64,000 bases of DNA from Angiostrongylus vasorum. Lineage: Eukaryota; Nematoda; Chromadorea; Rhabditida; Metastrongylidae. Where the stretch lies: assembly GCA_018806985.1 (NCBI GenBank), contig JADANN010000465.1, forward strand, positions 992,001-1,056,000. The letters run 5' to 3'. The translations under genes and the position numbers were made by a program. A model generated the notes under the pieces. That model was not told where the DNA came from. It saw nothing but the letters and a program-made list of their open reading frames with translations, and ran no database searches. This document shows, in pieces, positions 1 to 8,925 of the stretch. Position 1 is the first letter of the stretch. Every line of letters begins with the position of its first letter.

Positions 1-251
1 CGTATAGCTTAGACGGCGAAGACGGTGCTCGTGAGTGATAGAAACAAACACGCAACATATCTCACTAATAAACAGCATTTTCACAAACTCTCGAACCATT
101 CTAACATTCAAATCACTATGAAATAGAAACGACGCATCTGGCACTGAAAATGAGAAGGGAGCTGACACGAGGAGCCCCGTGGACTACGACGACGCGAATG
201 GTCGATACCGATGTTTAGCACAGAGTGACCGCAGACGCAACACGCACGCAT
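1..251 (-). CDS. Partial gene: Cys-rich N-terminus, two exons, runs off left edge
   Basis: A 43-base first exon (251-209) starts with ATG and encodes MRACCVCGHSVLNI. A donor (gtatcg) follows, then a 65-base intron ending in the strong acceptor cattttcag at 144. Exon 2 (143-1) is open for all 47 codons to the window edge and joins in the matching phase (one base, then two). The start CCxxC, followed by a segment like FLFHSDLNVRMVREF, faintly recalls THAP-type DNA-binding domains (Cys pair, then a hydrophobic/basic stretch). I do not see the expected C-x2-H pair, so that name is only a suggestion. No signal peptide is evident. The rest of the gene lies outside the window. Confidence 0.35.
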
Positions 252-371
252 TTGGAGGAAATCGGACTCACTACTAACATCCAGCACTCCAACTCAGCTC
301 AACTTAGTAGATTCGACCACGCAACTTTTCGTTTTGTCTCAGACTACAGTATGCTAATAGAAATAATCGAT

Positions 372-424
372 AAAATACCTGCTTTTTCAACAATCGACTA
401 ACAAGCTTGTTCAGTTGAAGAATT
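372..424 (-). CDS. Possible small coding exon
   Basis: On the minus strand, QTPILQLNKLVSRLLKKQ is bounded by an acceptor-like tgccag and a donor gtattt. It may be a downstream exon of the frame at 962-716, but the simplest donor of that frame is in another phase, so the link is not established. Confidence 0.2.
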
Positions 425-476
425 GGCGTTTGCTGGCAGCACGAACAGACACAGAGATACACTGATATCGGGCATG

Positions 477-566
477 CACGCATAGGAAGGCAGAGACAGA
501 CAGCGAGAGGAGGCGACACACACGCATGGGAAGGCAGAGGCAGACAGCGAGAGTGAGCGACACGCA
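477..566. repeat. Two-unit tandem repeat, period about 44 bp
   Basis: The unit that starts cgcataggaaggcag near 479 returns as cgcatgggaaggcag near 523. Both are followed by GACAGCGAGAG-type purine-rich sequence. The reading frames that cross it are therefore low-complexity artefacts. Confidence 0.6.
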
Positions 567-715
567 CAGACACGCGTGGGTAGACATGCATAGACAAAGA
601 TAAGCCCAAATGTATGGAATATACCCAACGATACACATAGTATATGGTATGGAAGCTACATGCGATATATATATATATATATGGATGGGAGATGTTTGTG
701 GTTTGCCGGCTTCAC

Positions 716-962
716 CACTTCCATTCGTTTCCTTGTTTAGCACACGTTCTTTCCGTGGAAGGTTGGTGCGCGAGTTCAAATGGGGCTCGGAAATCCGTCG
801 TTTCTTTGGGTCGTCAACATCCAGAATGCTGACCAAGCGTGCCTCTTCCTCTAATTCCCAGGTAGACGTGCTAAAGCGTTCCCAAGTCTCCATTCCACCA
901 CGAGAAGTCCGATCGGAAGGTTTGCGGCCTTGCAATAACGAGTTTTCCAGAATAGTAGTCAT
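716..962 (-). CDS. Unrecognised protein, probable first exon
   Basis: An ATG at 962, directly preceded by an in-frame TGA, opens 82 codons before a GTGAAG donor at 715. The encoded stretch has ordinary protein composition (for example METWERFSTSTWELEEEARL, then a basic PKKRR). It is unlike the low-complexity sequence further along the same frame, which continues into a TA repeat near 670-682. I do not recognise a family. The PKKRR could be a nuclear localisation signal (inference). Downstream exons would lie to the left. Confidence 0.35.
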
Positions 963-1009
963 TCAGGCGATTAGTCGACGAACCAACTGTTCGACGACGA
1001 TGTAGCAAA

Positions 1010-1475
1010 CCGAATACGGGACCAATATACATAGAAGTTATTTCCTCAAGATGTTCAGTGAATCACTTTCAGGTTTTTCATGTTTCAAATGTCGGTTCGT
1101 CATTTGTTAAAAATTCCGTTCTAACCGTGTTCCCATGGTGAGACGACAAAAGCCACAAAACATATGACATCGGAATAAAGCAATTTCATATTTACCACTG
1201 AAGGATCTCTAGAAAGAAAAGGTAACTGATTACTCTAGTCAGCTGAAAAAATTAAAATCGTTAGAAAATTTGCGGTGCTGCAGAACCAGGTCCTACCTGT
1301 TCTAACTAAGGAACGGATGAAACTTGGTAAGATAAGGGGACCACACAATCATACCATACAAATAACCACTAATACTAGCTTTGTAGTTCAGTTGTTTTCA
1401 ACTTTTGTGTAAAATTGTGGGAAGTAGACGGCGATCAATGGTTGCAGAATTCGATGCCTTACATACATATACACC
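1010..1475. other. No recognisable feature
   Basis: AT-rich sequence between the minus-strand exon and the first family-4 repeat. No coding frame, RNA gene or repeat was identified. Confidence 0.5.
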
Positions 1476-1862
1476 TAACGGTTTACCGCCTCGTCGTGGC
1501 TGGGAAGTGTTCCTGGGTGTCGGACTGCGATGTATAGCGCGGGGATTCGGCCCCCCGGCAGGGTCTTCGAAGCTAAGAAGGAGTCCGGCGTTTCCATCAA
1601 GAAGCCTAGCTAAGACTAAACGAGTGCCGGGATTCACCACCGTCCTGGTATCAAAGTCGTATGATGGCAAATCTTCCTCTGATCCACAAGGGCCGCGACT
1701 GCCTGTGGTGGTGAAACCTGGGGCACACTTTACCCAGGCTGACCTCGGAATTCCAGGGAACCGCAATGGCTTAACCAGCAAATCTCCGAAAAATGGAGAT
1801 TGTGCTGGGGCCCGCACAACCAGTGAGGGCGGGCCGTTCAAGTATCAAGTAAGTATCATATA
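1476..1862 (-). repeat. Interspersed repeat family 4 (about 390 bp)
   Basis: This is one of about nine copies in the window. Shared landmarks are a GGTTTACCGCCTC end, the internal CACCGTCCTGGTATCAAAG, and an opposite end CGCACAACCAGTGA followed by AAGTATC. The inverted partner lies at 2315-2697. No coding capacity or clear tRNA-like promoter was seen, so the class is unknown. Confidence 0.7.
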
Positions 1863-2314
1863 AGTATAGATAGACATGGTCTTCTAACTGACTCCATTTA
1901 GACAGTCTTCTAGCTGACCTTACTCAGAAGATAGAAATAATCTCCTACCTGACTCCAGCATGGTTTATGCTCGTTTACAAACTGCAAGAAGAAGTAAAGT
2001 GCAGGAAAAAACAGACCTCTTGATCCACGAGATGCTGAACGAATCACTCTATCCACGTAGAATGCTACTAAAGAACAACCGAATGATTTACGCTTCCCGG
2101 ACAGACAGATCTTACAAGTATAAACCAGTCAACCTCAACATATTGATTGTCCTCTAGTGAACAACACCTTAGGGTATTTTCTTTTGTCCAGTTAGTTCGT
2201 TTTTCTCAATCTCTAAGTAGCTTAGTTTCTTTAACGACGCTATTACTATGGTTCGATACCTGCTGCTCATTAAAAAACCTAGTTATCTCCTCGATTGTTG
2301 ACTTTAGTTACTTA

Positions 2315-2697
2315 CTTGGATATTTGGATGGCCCGTCTTCACTGGTTGTGTGGGGTCCAGCATACTTTCCATTTTTTCGGGGTTTTGCTGGTTTAGCCAT
2401 TGTGGTTCCCTGGAATTCCGAGGTCAGCCTGGCCAAAGTCTGCCCCCAGTTCTTCACCACCACAAGCAGTCGCAGCCCTCGTGGATCAGAGGGAGATTTG
2501 CCACCATGCGATTTTGATACCAGGACGGTGGTGGATCCTAGTACTGCTTTACTCTTACATGTGCTTCGTAGTGGAAATGCCGGACTCCTCAGGTTGGGGA
2601 GACCCTGTTGGGGAAATGAATCCCCCCGCTGTACAACGCAGCCCGCCCGACACCCAAAAACACCTGCTACCTACGATGAGGCGGTAAACCGTTAGGG
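2315..2697 (+). repeat. Interspersed repeat family 4, inverted partner of 1476-1862
   Basis: This is the same 390-bp unit in the opposite direction, about 450 bp away. It starts TTGGATGGCCCGTC and ends GCGGTAAACCGTTAG. The long frames on either strand here come from the repeat and are not taken as genes. Confidence 0.7.
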
Positions 2698-3269
2698 GGA
2701 ATATTGACTTTGGTGAAACGAATATTGAGATCGAGATAGTTTGACAACAAAAAAGATGAAGTTGGCTTTTTTAATATAGTTTTCACTACTACATAGATGA
2801 AGAAAAAACAGTAAAACAGAGATAGCCGAGAACTACTAACAGAATTACGTTCACAGTGGAAATGGACGATGTGACTCATTATTATCATGAAAAGAAATGT
2901 CTAACGATAATTGACGCAAAACTGCACAGTCCTGGATTACGTCCATTTCTATTGAGCGCGATGAATCCGTTCGTTTTCATGGGATCCTCTTCTGACCTGT
3001 TATTGAAGGGCTTTTACTCACCGTTTTGGTTTTTTGTACCGAGTTTTACTACATAATCAAATCATCGGTAGTAAATACTTATCAGTAATACATAATACTA
3101 CACAGCATAGTGTGAGAAAGGTGGTTTACAATATTGGAGCACCTCTGTGTGAAGTACTCGTATGGGCCTTCAGTGTTACTTAGCAGCACCTTGCCTGGTT
3201 TTCAGGTGTCGCCTGAGACTCTAGGAATTCTCACTTTCTTAGTGGTGTAATTACGTAGTCAATCACCAC
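2698..3269. other. Upstream region of the COM-1 homologue
   Basis: No recognisable exon, promoter motif or repeat apart from the acceptor described at 3270-3277. Confidence 0.4.
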
Positions 3270-3277
3270 TACTTTAG
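3270..3277 (+). promoter_or_regulatory. Probable trans-splice (spliced-leader) acceptor
   Basis: tactttag lies 7 bases before the ATG at 3285. A short leader after an acceptor with no upstream exon is the usual look of a nematode trans-splice site. An upstream cis exon cannot be excluded. Confidence 0.35.
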
Positions 3278-3284
3278 AGGACTT

Positions 3285-6027
3285 ATGATGTCTTGCCATT
3301 TCCATGAAGTCATTACTATATCGGACAGTGAAGAAGAAGTGTCCTTGGATCTGTTCAACTCAACAGCAGATGATGATGGAAGTGTTGGTGCGGATCCGGA
3401 ATCGGATGATGTATTTTCCTCGGATTCTGATTCTGAAAGTTGTTCTAGGAAAGGCACAGATAGGAAGAATAATGCATTCTGGAACACTCACTCAAGTGCG
3501 CATGGTAGTAAGTTCGTATTCATGCTAGTAATTTCTCATTGACTATGGTATATCTGCCTCTTTTGTACCAAATGTTCTTACATTTTTGTTAATGGTCATT
3601 TAGGATCAGGCAATAGAAGTAGCAAAAGAAGTGTTGATTGTGACGGTGACGTCCAGTGTTCATCTTCAGTAATAAATTCTCTTCGTAAGAGTCACATCAC
3701 TTCACTCACTAAGGACGGTGTAGGTGTTTCATTTTTTGGTATGAAAAGAGGATAAAGTTCTCGTCGTTGATCTATCCCCGAGGGATGTGCCGTGCACTCG
3801 ACTTCGTCATGCATCGTTAGAGGTGACTGAATACATATATGCCCTTAACAATGAGTCGCGGTGGCCTACGATCTGTCGAGCAAGTTCTGCTGTACTCCCA
3901 GAGAAGTCGTACAAATTTGCCGACCCCAGAGGGATGGAAGGTTTGGTGAGCCTTGAGCGCGGGGATTGATCTCATACGTATTACAGGGCGTCTCTGACCA
4001 CTGCACTATACGGGCCCCTTCATTGCTTAGTATAGGCAGTTGCATTGCACTGTCAATCAGGCAGGAATCTGTTCTTGAGGATGTCAGTGTGTTTAGTGAT
4101 GAATCATTCTGTTTTGTTTTGCGTGCATGGTGGTGAATGGCCGAATGATAAAATTCCAGTAACTTTCTAAAGGAATTCTGTAGCCTGGTAATGTTGTTAT
4201 TAACATCACCATCAATTTTCTGGGTATTGCTTTAGCTGCCTACTTTTTCTCATATTTTTTCTTCCGTTGGTAAACTCTGGGTCTAGGTCCGCTGTGGAAT
4301 TCTTGTGGTACTAGAGCTATCCTTACCATTTTTAAAAATTCAATTACTTTTACGAACATCAGTGATCTGAAGCATTCCAGGGTATTTCGAACTCGGCGCT
4401 GATAAAGAAGTCGCTCATAGTTAGTGATTATGTTCAATCTGCCAGGAAGAATGGAGAATCTAATAAATGCATCAGAAAGGTGCAATCCGATCCTTGGACC
4501 AGCAGACACTTGAATAACATCGCTAAGAAATTGGATGAACGTCAGCAAATAATGAAAGAGATTACGAGCCGGGATGAAAAGTCTTTCAGTATTGTCCCTG
4601 ACATCGATCTCGATCATTCCGAGGTTCGTCACGAGAAGCATGGTATATGTTTGTGTTGATATTTGTTTTATGTTCGTACATTCTGAAGAATCTGATTGTC
4701 TCGCATTTTCCATTTTTAGAAAAAAAGTAAAACATCGATTATTGGTTGCGCCGTTATACGAAAGAAAGCAGATCGATCAAAACTGCAAGGGGTCGCTTGT
4801 GCAACGTCAAAGGCTTACTTCGATGCTCTTGAATTGAGTCCTGGATCTAAGGAACGACGTATTAACAAGGTATCTCTTTTCAATAAAAGAAGTGTATCTG
4901 CCTGAGGTATGTGAACAGATCAAAGAGCTTATAGCGGTGTGTAGACTTCGTACAAGCAGTCGGTCTCATTGTGTTCTGCGTAATATGTGTCGTTTCAGGT
5001 AAGTCGCGTGCGAGTTGTGGCTCAGCGTATGCCCAGCACACCAGAAAACTACTGGGAGGTGAGTAAAAGTTATGTGAAATATTAGACATGAAGAGGTCTT
5101 GCTCCAATTTACGGTATTTTTGTTAGTGCGGGTTTTCAGTTATTGCCACTATGTACTTGCTTGGATGCTTGGATAGCCCGTCATCACTAGTTGTTAGGGC
5201 CCCAGCATAATTTCAATTTTTTTGGAGTTTTGCTGGTTTTAGCTGTTGTGGTTCCCTGGAGCTCCGAGGTCAGCCAGGCCAAAGTCTGCTCCAGATCGTC
5301 ACCACCACAGGCAGTCGGCGCCCTTGTGGATAAGAGGAAGATTTGCCACCATGCGACTAGTTTGATACCAGAACAGTGGTGGATCCTGGTATTGCCTTAC
5401 TCTTCCTAACTGGGCTTCCTGGTGGGAACGGTGGACTCCTTCTCAGCTTGCGGGCGGAGCCCTACTGGGAGGATGGATCCCCCACTATACATCACAGCGA
5501 CACCCAGGAACACCTCCCAGCCTCGATGAGGTGATAAACCGTTAGGAGGATTGCCACCTTGTACGACTTGTATTCGACAAGTCGTGAAGTTAGTTGACAA
5601 GCTTTTTCTGAGTTTAATAATAGGATACCATTGGCAAGCACGCATGCAGACACAAATGTGTAATTTGATTCTATCCATGTAGAAGGTACAAGTAAATCCG
5701 ACGCAGTAGATATGGAGATCCCATTCCTTTATTGCATATTTTCATCTCAGGGTAAGCACACGGTCAACTTTAGGACTCATTTAATTCTTTATCGGCTATT
5801 TGGTGAGACACCACCTTCGTGAAACCGGTTACAACTCCATTACATTGGGAAAGTTCGTGGAATGCAAAGATTAATTCATTTTCTTAGTGTTTTTTCCTGT
5901 ATTTATTCATGACAGGAAAGAATTTCATTTCTAGGTTGGGTTTCCGTCGGAATCCGAACAACGTCGCCGCGGTCTCATAAAGGAGGTGTACGTCAGGAAC
6001 AAGAATGGAAGGAATCTTTTCCACTGA
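3285..6027 (+). CDS. com-1: CtIP/Sae2/COM-1 homologue, DNA-end resection factor (six visible exons)
   Basis: CtIP-family proteins activate MRN/Mre11 nuclease to resect DNA double-strand breaks, notably meiotic ones. The family call rests on the last three exons: 4720-4869 (RKKADRSKLQG, then ACATSKAYF and KERRINK), 4999-5058 (VSRVRVVAQRMPSTPENYWE) and 5935-6027 (VGFPSESEQRRRGLIKEV, stop). This matches the conserved Sae2/CtIP C-terminus (basic RxKL-G, Cys, NTPENFW-x-VGFPS, RG-I). All three join in phase 0. Exon 4381-4623 (81 codons) also joins in phase 0. Exons 3285-3507 and 3604-3717 are acidic and include VITISDSEEE, which looks like a SUMO-interaction motif. They fit each other (phase 1), but their join to 4381 is uncertain; an alternative start at 4373 would fit. 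The second Cys of the family's CxxC is Ser here (CATS). The product is nuclear and about 295 residues. Confidence 0.72.
3748..4018 (-). repeat. SINE family 1 copy
   Basis: tRNA-derived unit of about 270 bp in an intron of the COM-1 homologue. Read on the minus strand it has the family landmarks: CAGTGGTC(A/G)GAG box A, GATC(A/C)(A/C) box B, CAAATT(G/T)GTACCAGAC, and the 3' end GATTGATCAACGC...GAGCTTTATCC. Confidence 0.7.
5158..5555 (+). repeat. Interspersed repeat family 4
   Basis: Full-length copy in the last intron (5059-5934) of the COM-1 homologue. It runs from CTTGGATGCTTGGATAGCCCG to GAGGTGATAAACCGTTAGG. Confidence 0.7.
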
Positions 6028-6325
6028 AATATGTAACCGTGTCGTTTAGAATTAGGCGCAACTAATAGGTGATACTGGTCAGATAACGCGTAATTTTACC
6101 GCTGGAAAGATCTTTCACACTGCTTTTTTGGTTCTGAATTTGTATTGGATATCACTTCCAGCTTGTGAGCTTTCATTGGTACTGCGATTGTAAACAACAT
6201 ATCGACCAAATCTCAAGTTCGTTAAGGTTTCAGTTAAATATCATGTTATCCCTGTTAAGGACTTGAAACACTTTACTGATTTCACTATATATTTTTGCGC
6301 GTAAGTTTTCGAATTTGAGATCTGA

Positions 6326-6331
6326 AATAAA
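6326..6331 (+). terminator. Possible poly(A) signal
   Basis: AATAAA 299 bases after the COM-1 stop codon. It is the nearest canonical signal seen. Confidence 0.35.
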
Positions 6332-7084
6332 GTAATGTCGATGAAAAAAAGTATTAGCCGTCGAATGCACTTAGATCACCAGGTTGTTCAGTTTTGGTCG
6401 AAATCTATCTTGATTCCTGAAAGGGTGAAGATTTTTCGATTCAGCTTGGATCTCTTGTACATTGTGGTGATGAAGCCTACATAAAAGCGAATAGCGCCTT
6501 CTAATACAATTATAGGTGCCTTTATATCTTGCGTTATGTACGACTATCTAGTTACCTAACTAGTGGCAAAGGGTGAGCTCACGGGAAATGCTGCACGTCA
6601 CCTCCAGTGCTTCACCATTTACTTTGTGGAGTTCATGTTTGTGGGCAATAGGATAAGCACACCGATTTTCTCTAGCAGTTTTCGTACCGATGTTTCAATA
6701 CGACCATTTGCGGACGGACACGTCGCGTAGAACCGGTTCGAACTGTGCCCATCTTCTCAACATATAAAGACAGCAGCTACCTTTCGTCCTAGTGGAACAT
6801 CTTCTAATCAAATCGTCGATATACCCGATTTTCTGAATGAGTGACATAACTTGGATTAACTAGGTACAATTCCGTTTACTAGTAAGAGTTTTTAGAACCT
6901 GTAGATTTCGTATTGAATTTATATGGTATTGTTTCGCGAATTGCTTGAACCTTACAAGTCCAAGAAGTTCTCGAGGGAGGCAATTACCGGATCCATTTAA
7001 TGTGCTTAATTCCAGCTCGAGTTTTCACTAGTCCTTGGTAGGTTAGGAAGTCGGGTTTTTACTGAATCGATATAAAATATAGTG
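6332..7084. other. Intergenic, nothing recognised
   Basis: No frame, RNA gene or repeat family was identified between the COM-1 gene and the SINE fragment at 7085. Confidence 0.4.
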
Positions 7085-7160
7085 CTCGTTCTCACATATT
7101 GTGCGGATCCCAGTACTTCTTCCATTCCCTTTGTCATCTCGTATCCATCATCTTTTAATG
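7085..7160 (-). repeat. SINE family 2, 3' fragment
   Basis: GTGCGGATCCCAGTACTTCTTCC is the minus-strand 3' part of family 2 (AAGTGCTGGGATCCGCACAATAAATG). Only the end remains. Confidence 0.45.
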
Positions 7161-7324
7161 TCTCGAGATTCGCTTGTGGGATCAGATGGCAACTGAGAAC
7201 TGTTCTTTTCATGAATGTTGTTGAATTCTGATTGAGTTCATCCTACTTGGAAACCTAGAACAGCTCTACTAGGACTTTCCTACCTCTTAACCACCGGCAG
7301 GCGCAGACTTTTGTTAATTCAAAT

Positions 7325-7470
7325 GCTTCAGTGCCACTATCGGGTGCTTCTGGGTGTTGAACTGCAGTGTACGGTGGGATTTAGGCACAAATTTGGGTCA
7401 TCAAAGCCGCGAAGGATTTCTTTATTTCCGTCGACCTAATTAGAAGTAAAACCATGGCAGGAAACTCCGA
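7325..7470 (-). repeat. Family 4 remnant
   Basis: A degraded GGGTGCTTCTGGGTGTTGAACTGCAGTGTA segment corresponds to the GTGTTCCTGGGTGTCGG part of the family. Both ends are lost. Confidence 0.4.
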
Positions 7471-8913
7471 GCAATCCTTAATTAACCTTCACATCAAAAA
7501 CATCAGAAAAAAGGCAGTATAGCATAGCAAAAGTGTAGCGCTCACCATGTTCAATAGGCCAGTTGAGCGCACTAAAGGAAGCTGGTAACTAAAAGGGACC
7601 AATGGGGAGTTTATTGGTTTCAACTTGAGTAATTTGATGATTAACGAAATTGAAGGACTGGACAGAACTGATATACGAGTTAGCATCGATGCTAGTCGTG
7701 GTCATCCGGACAGATGATGTTGCATCGATACTGCCTTTTTATCTAGAGAGATACAAAATGAAGAGAAAAATTGAGAACAGACCCGAAATTAAGCTAACCA
7801 TATGCAATGAAACATCGGTTTCTTCCAGTTTCTCCACTTCACGATACTTATTTGGTCAATTTTGAAGTAATCTGGAAGCGATCTTTGTTTAGAGATTCTC
7901 AAACTGAACCCTATTGTGGTCCTTATCTTACCACAAAGATTTCTTTCGGAAATCTTTAGAAGTCCGGAAAAATTACAGCTATTTTGAACAGATGGTTCTG
8001 TCCATGGGTCGTCATATGCCAAAGGCTTCGGCTAACATTGTTCAATGGGGTAATTTTTTCAAGAATTTAAGTAAATAAGGGCATCGATTGTAGTTAAAGT
8101 GAAGAAACAAGTGGTTTTAGCTTTGAATTCCTCCTTATTGAGATACTGCTTCGGTTTTTATAAGGCAGGACTTTGACCTATGTTAACTCCTCGCCTACAT
8201 CGATCTCTTTGCGTTTTTCAGATAAGTCCTAAATAAAGCATGTTGACATTTTTCACAGTTTTATTGACTCTATTCCTAATAATGGGCTGCATTTCTCTCT
8301 TCTTTTTGTCTCGGATTACAACCACGAGATCTTGACTTAAATGAACAACGAACACAGACGGAAGAGAGTGTGTAGGATCTAGTGAAATCCAGAAAACGCG
8401 ACTGCCCATTCGTTGGGACGCGCTGACCGGGTTTCGACGGGGACACCCCCTGTCCTCAAGGTCGTCAACGAGTACACCGGTCACATTTGTACATCTACTT
8501 TTCCATTAGTTGCACTCGAAAGTTGATGTCGACCAGTCGGAATCTCCATCCGATACTCCGGAGATCTCAGCAGAATCTCTTCAACGACTATGAACATGAC
8601 AGTTCAAGTGAATGTTTGATTTGTCGGTGCTCCACATCTCGATCGATTTTCGTGCCTCCATCTCGCTGTTGAAATGTTGCTCAATATGACAAAAGCAAGC
8701 CACAGACATCTCGAGAAATTCCGCGACTGATAGACATTTTGTTGTTTTTTTCATCCTTCTTTGCTCAAAAAAAAACAAAAATAAAAATATTGTCTGACAA
8801 GGTTTCTTTTATTGGCCCATACGATACGTGCTTGGTTTTCAACAAGTCCTTAAAAGCTGACTTTCACTTTTCTATTTTTCTCTTTTTTTCCTTGCTGTTT
8901 CTCTTTTGCATTT
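7471..8913. other. Intergenic upstream of the thioredoxin gene
   Basis: There are scattered frames under 90 codons on both strands. None has recognisable motifs, matched splice sites or repeat identity. Confidence 0.4.
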
Positions 8914-8924
8914 TCATTTTTCAG
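8911..8924 (+). promoter_or_regulatory. Probable trans-splice acceptor of the thioredoxin gene
   Basis: ttttcatttttcag ends one base before the ATG at 8926. This is the nematode acceptor consensus with almost no 5' UTR. It supports the chosen start. Confidence 0.5.
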
Positions 8925-8925
8925 G

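Noticed and set aside
304..636. Frames of 76-110 codons rich in Cys/Leu/Ser
   Set aside because: They translate the purine-rich tandem repeat at 477-566; only the small QTPILQLNKL stretch is kept as a weak exon candidate.
1398..2695. Frames of 147, 152 and 182 codons on both strands
   Set aside because: They lie inside family-4 repeats, recur in every copy, and are open on both strands because of GC-rich repeat composition.
8487..8672. 61-codon frame with a CLICRC segment that hints at a RING finger
   Set aside because: Too few Cys/His in order, no splice support.
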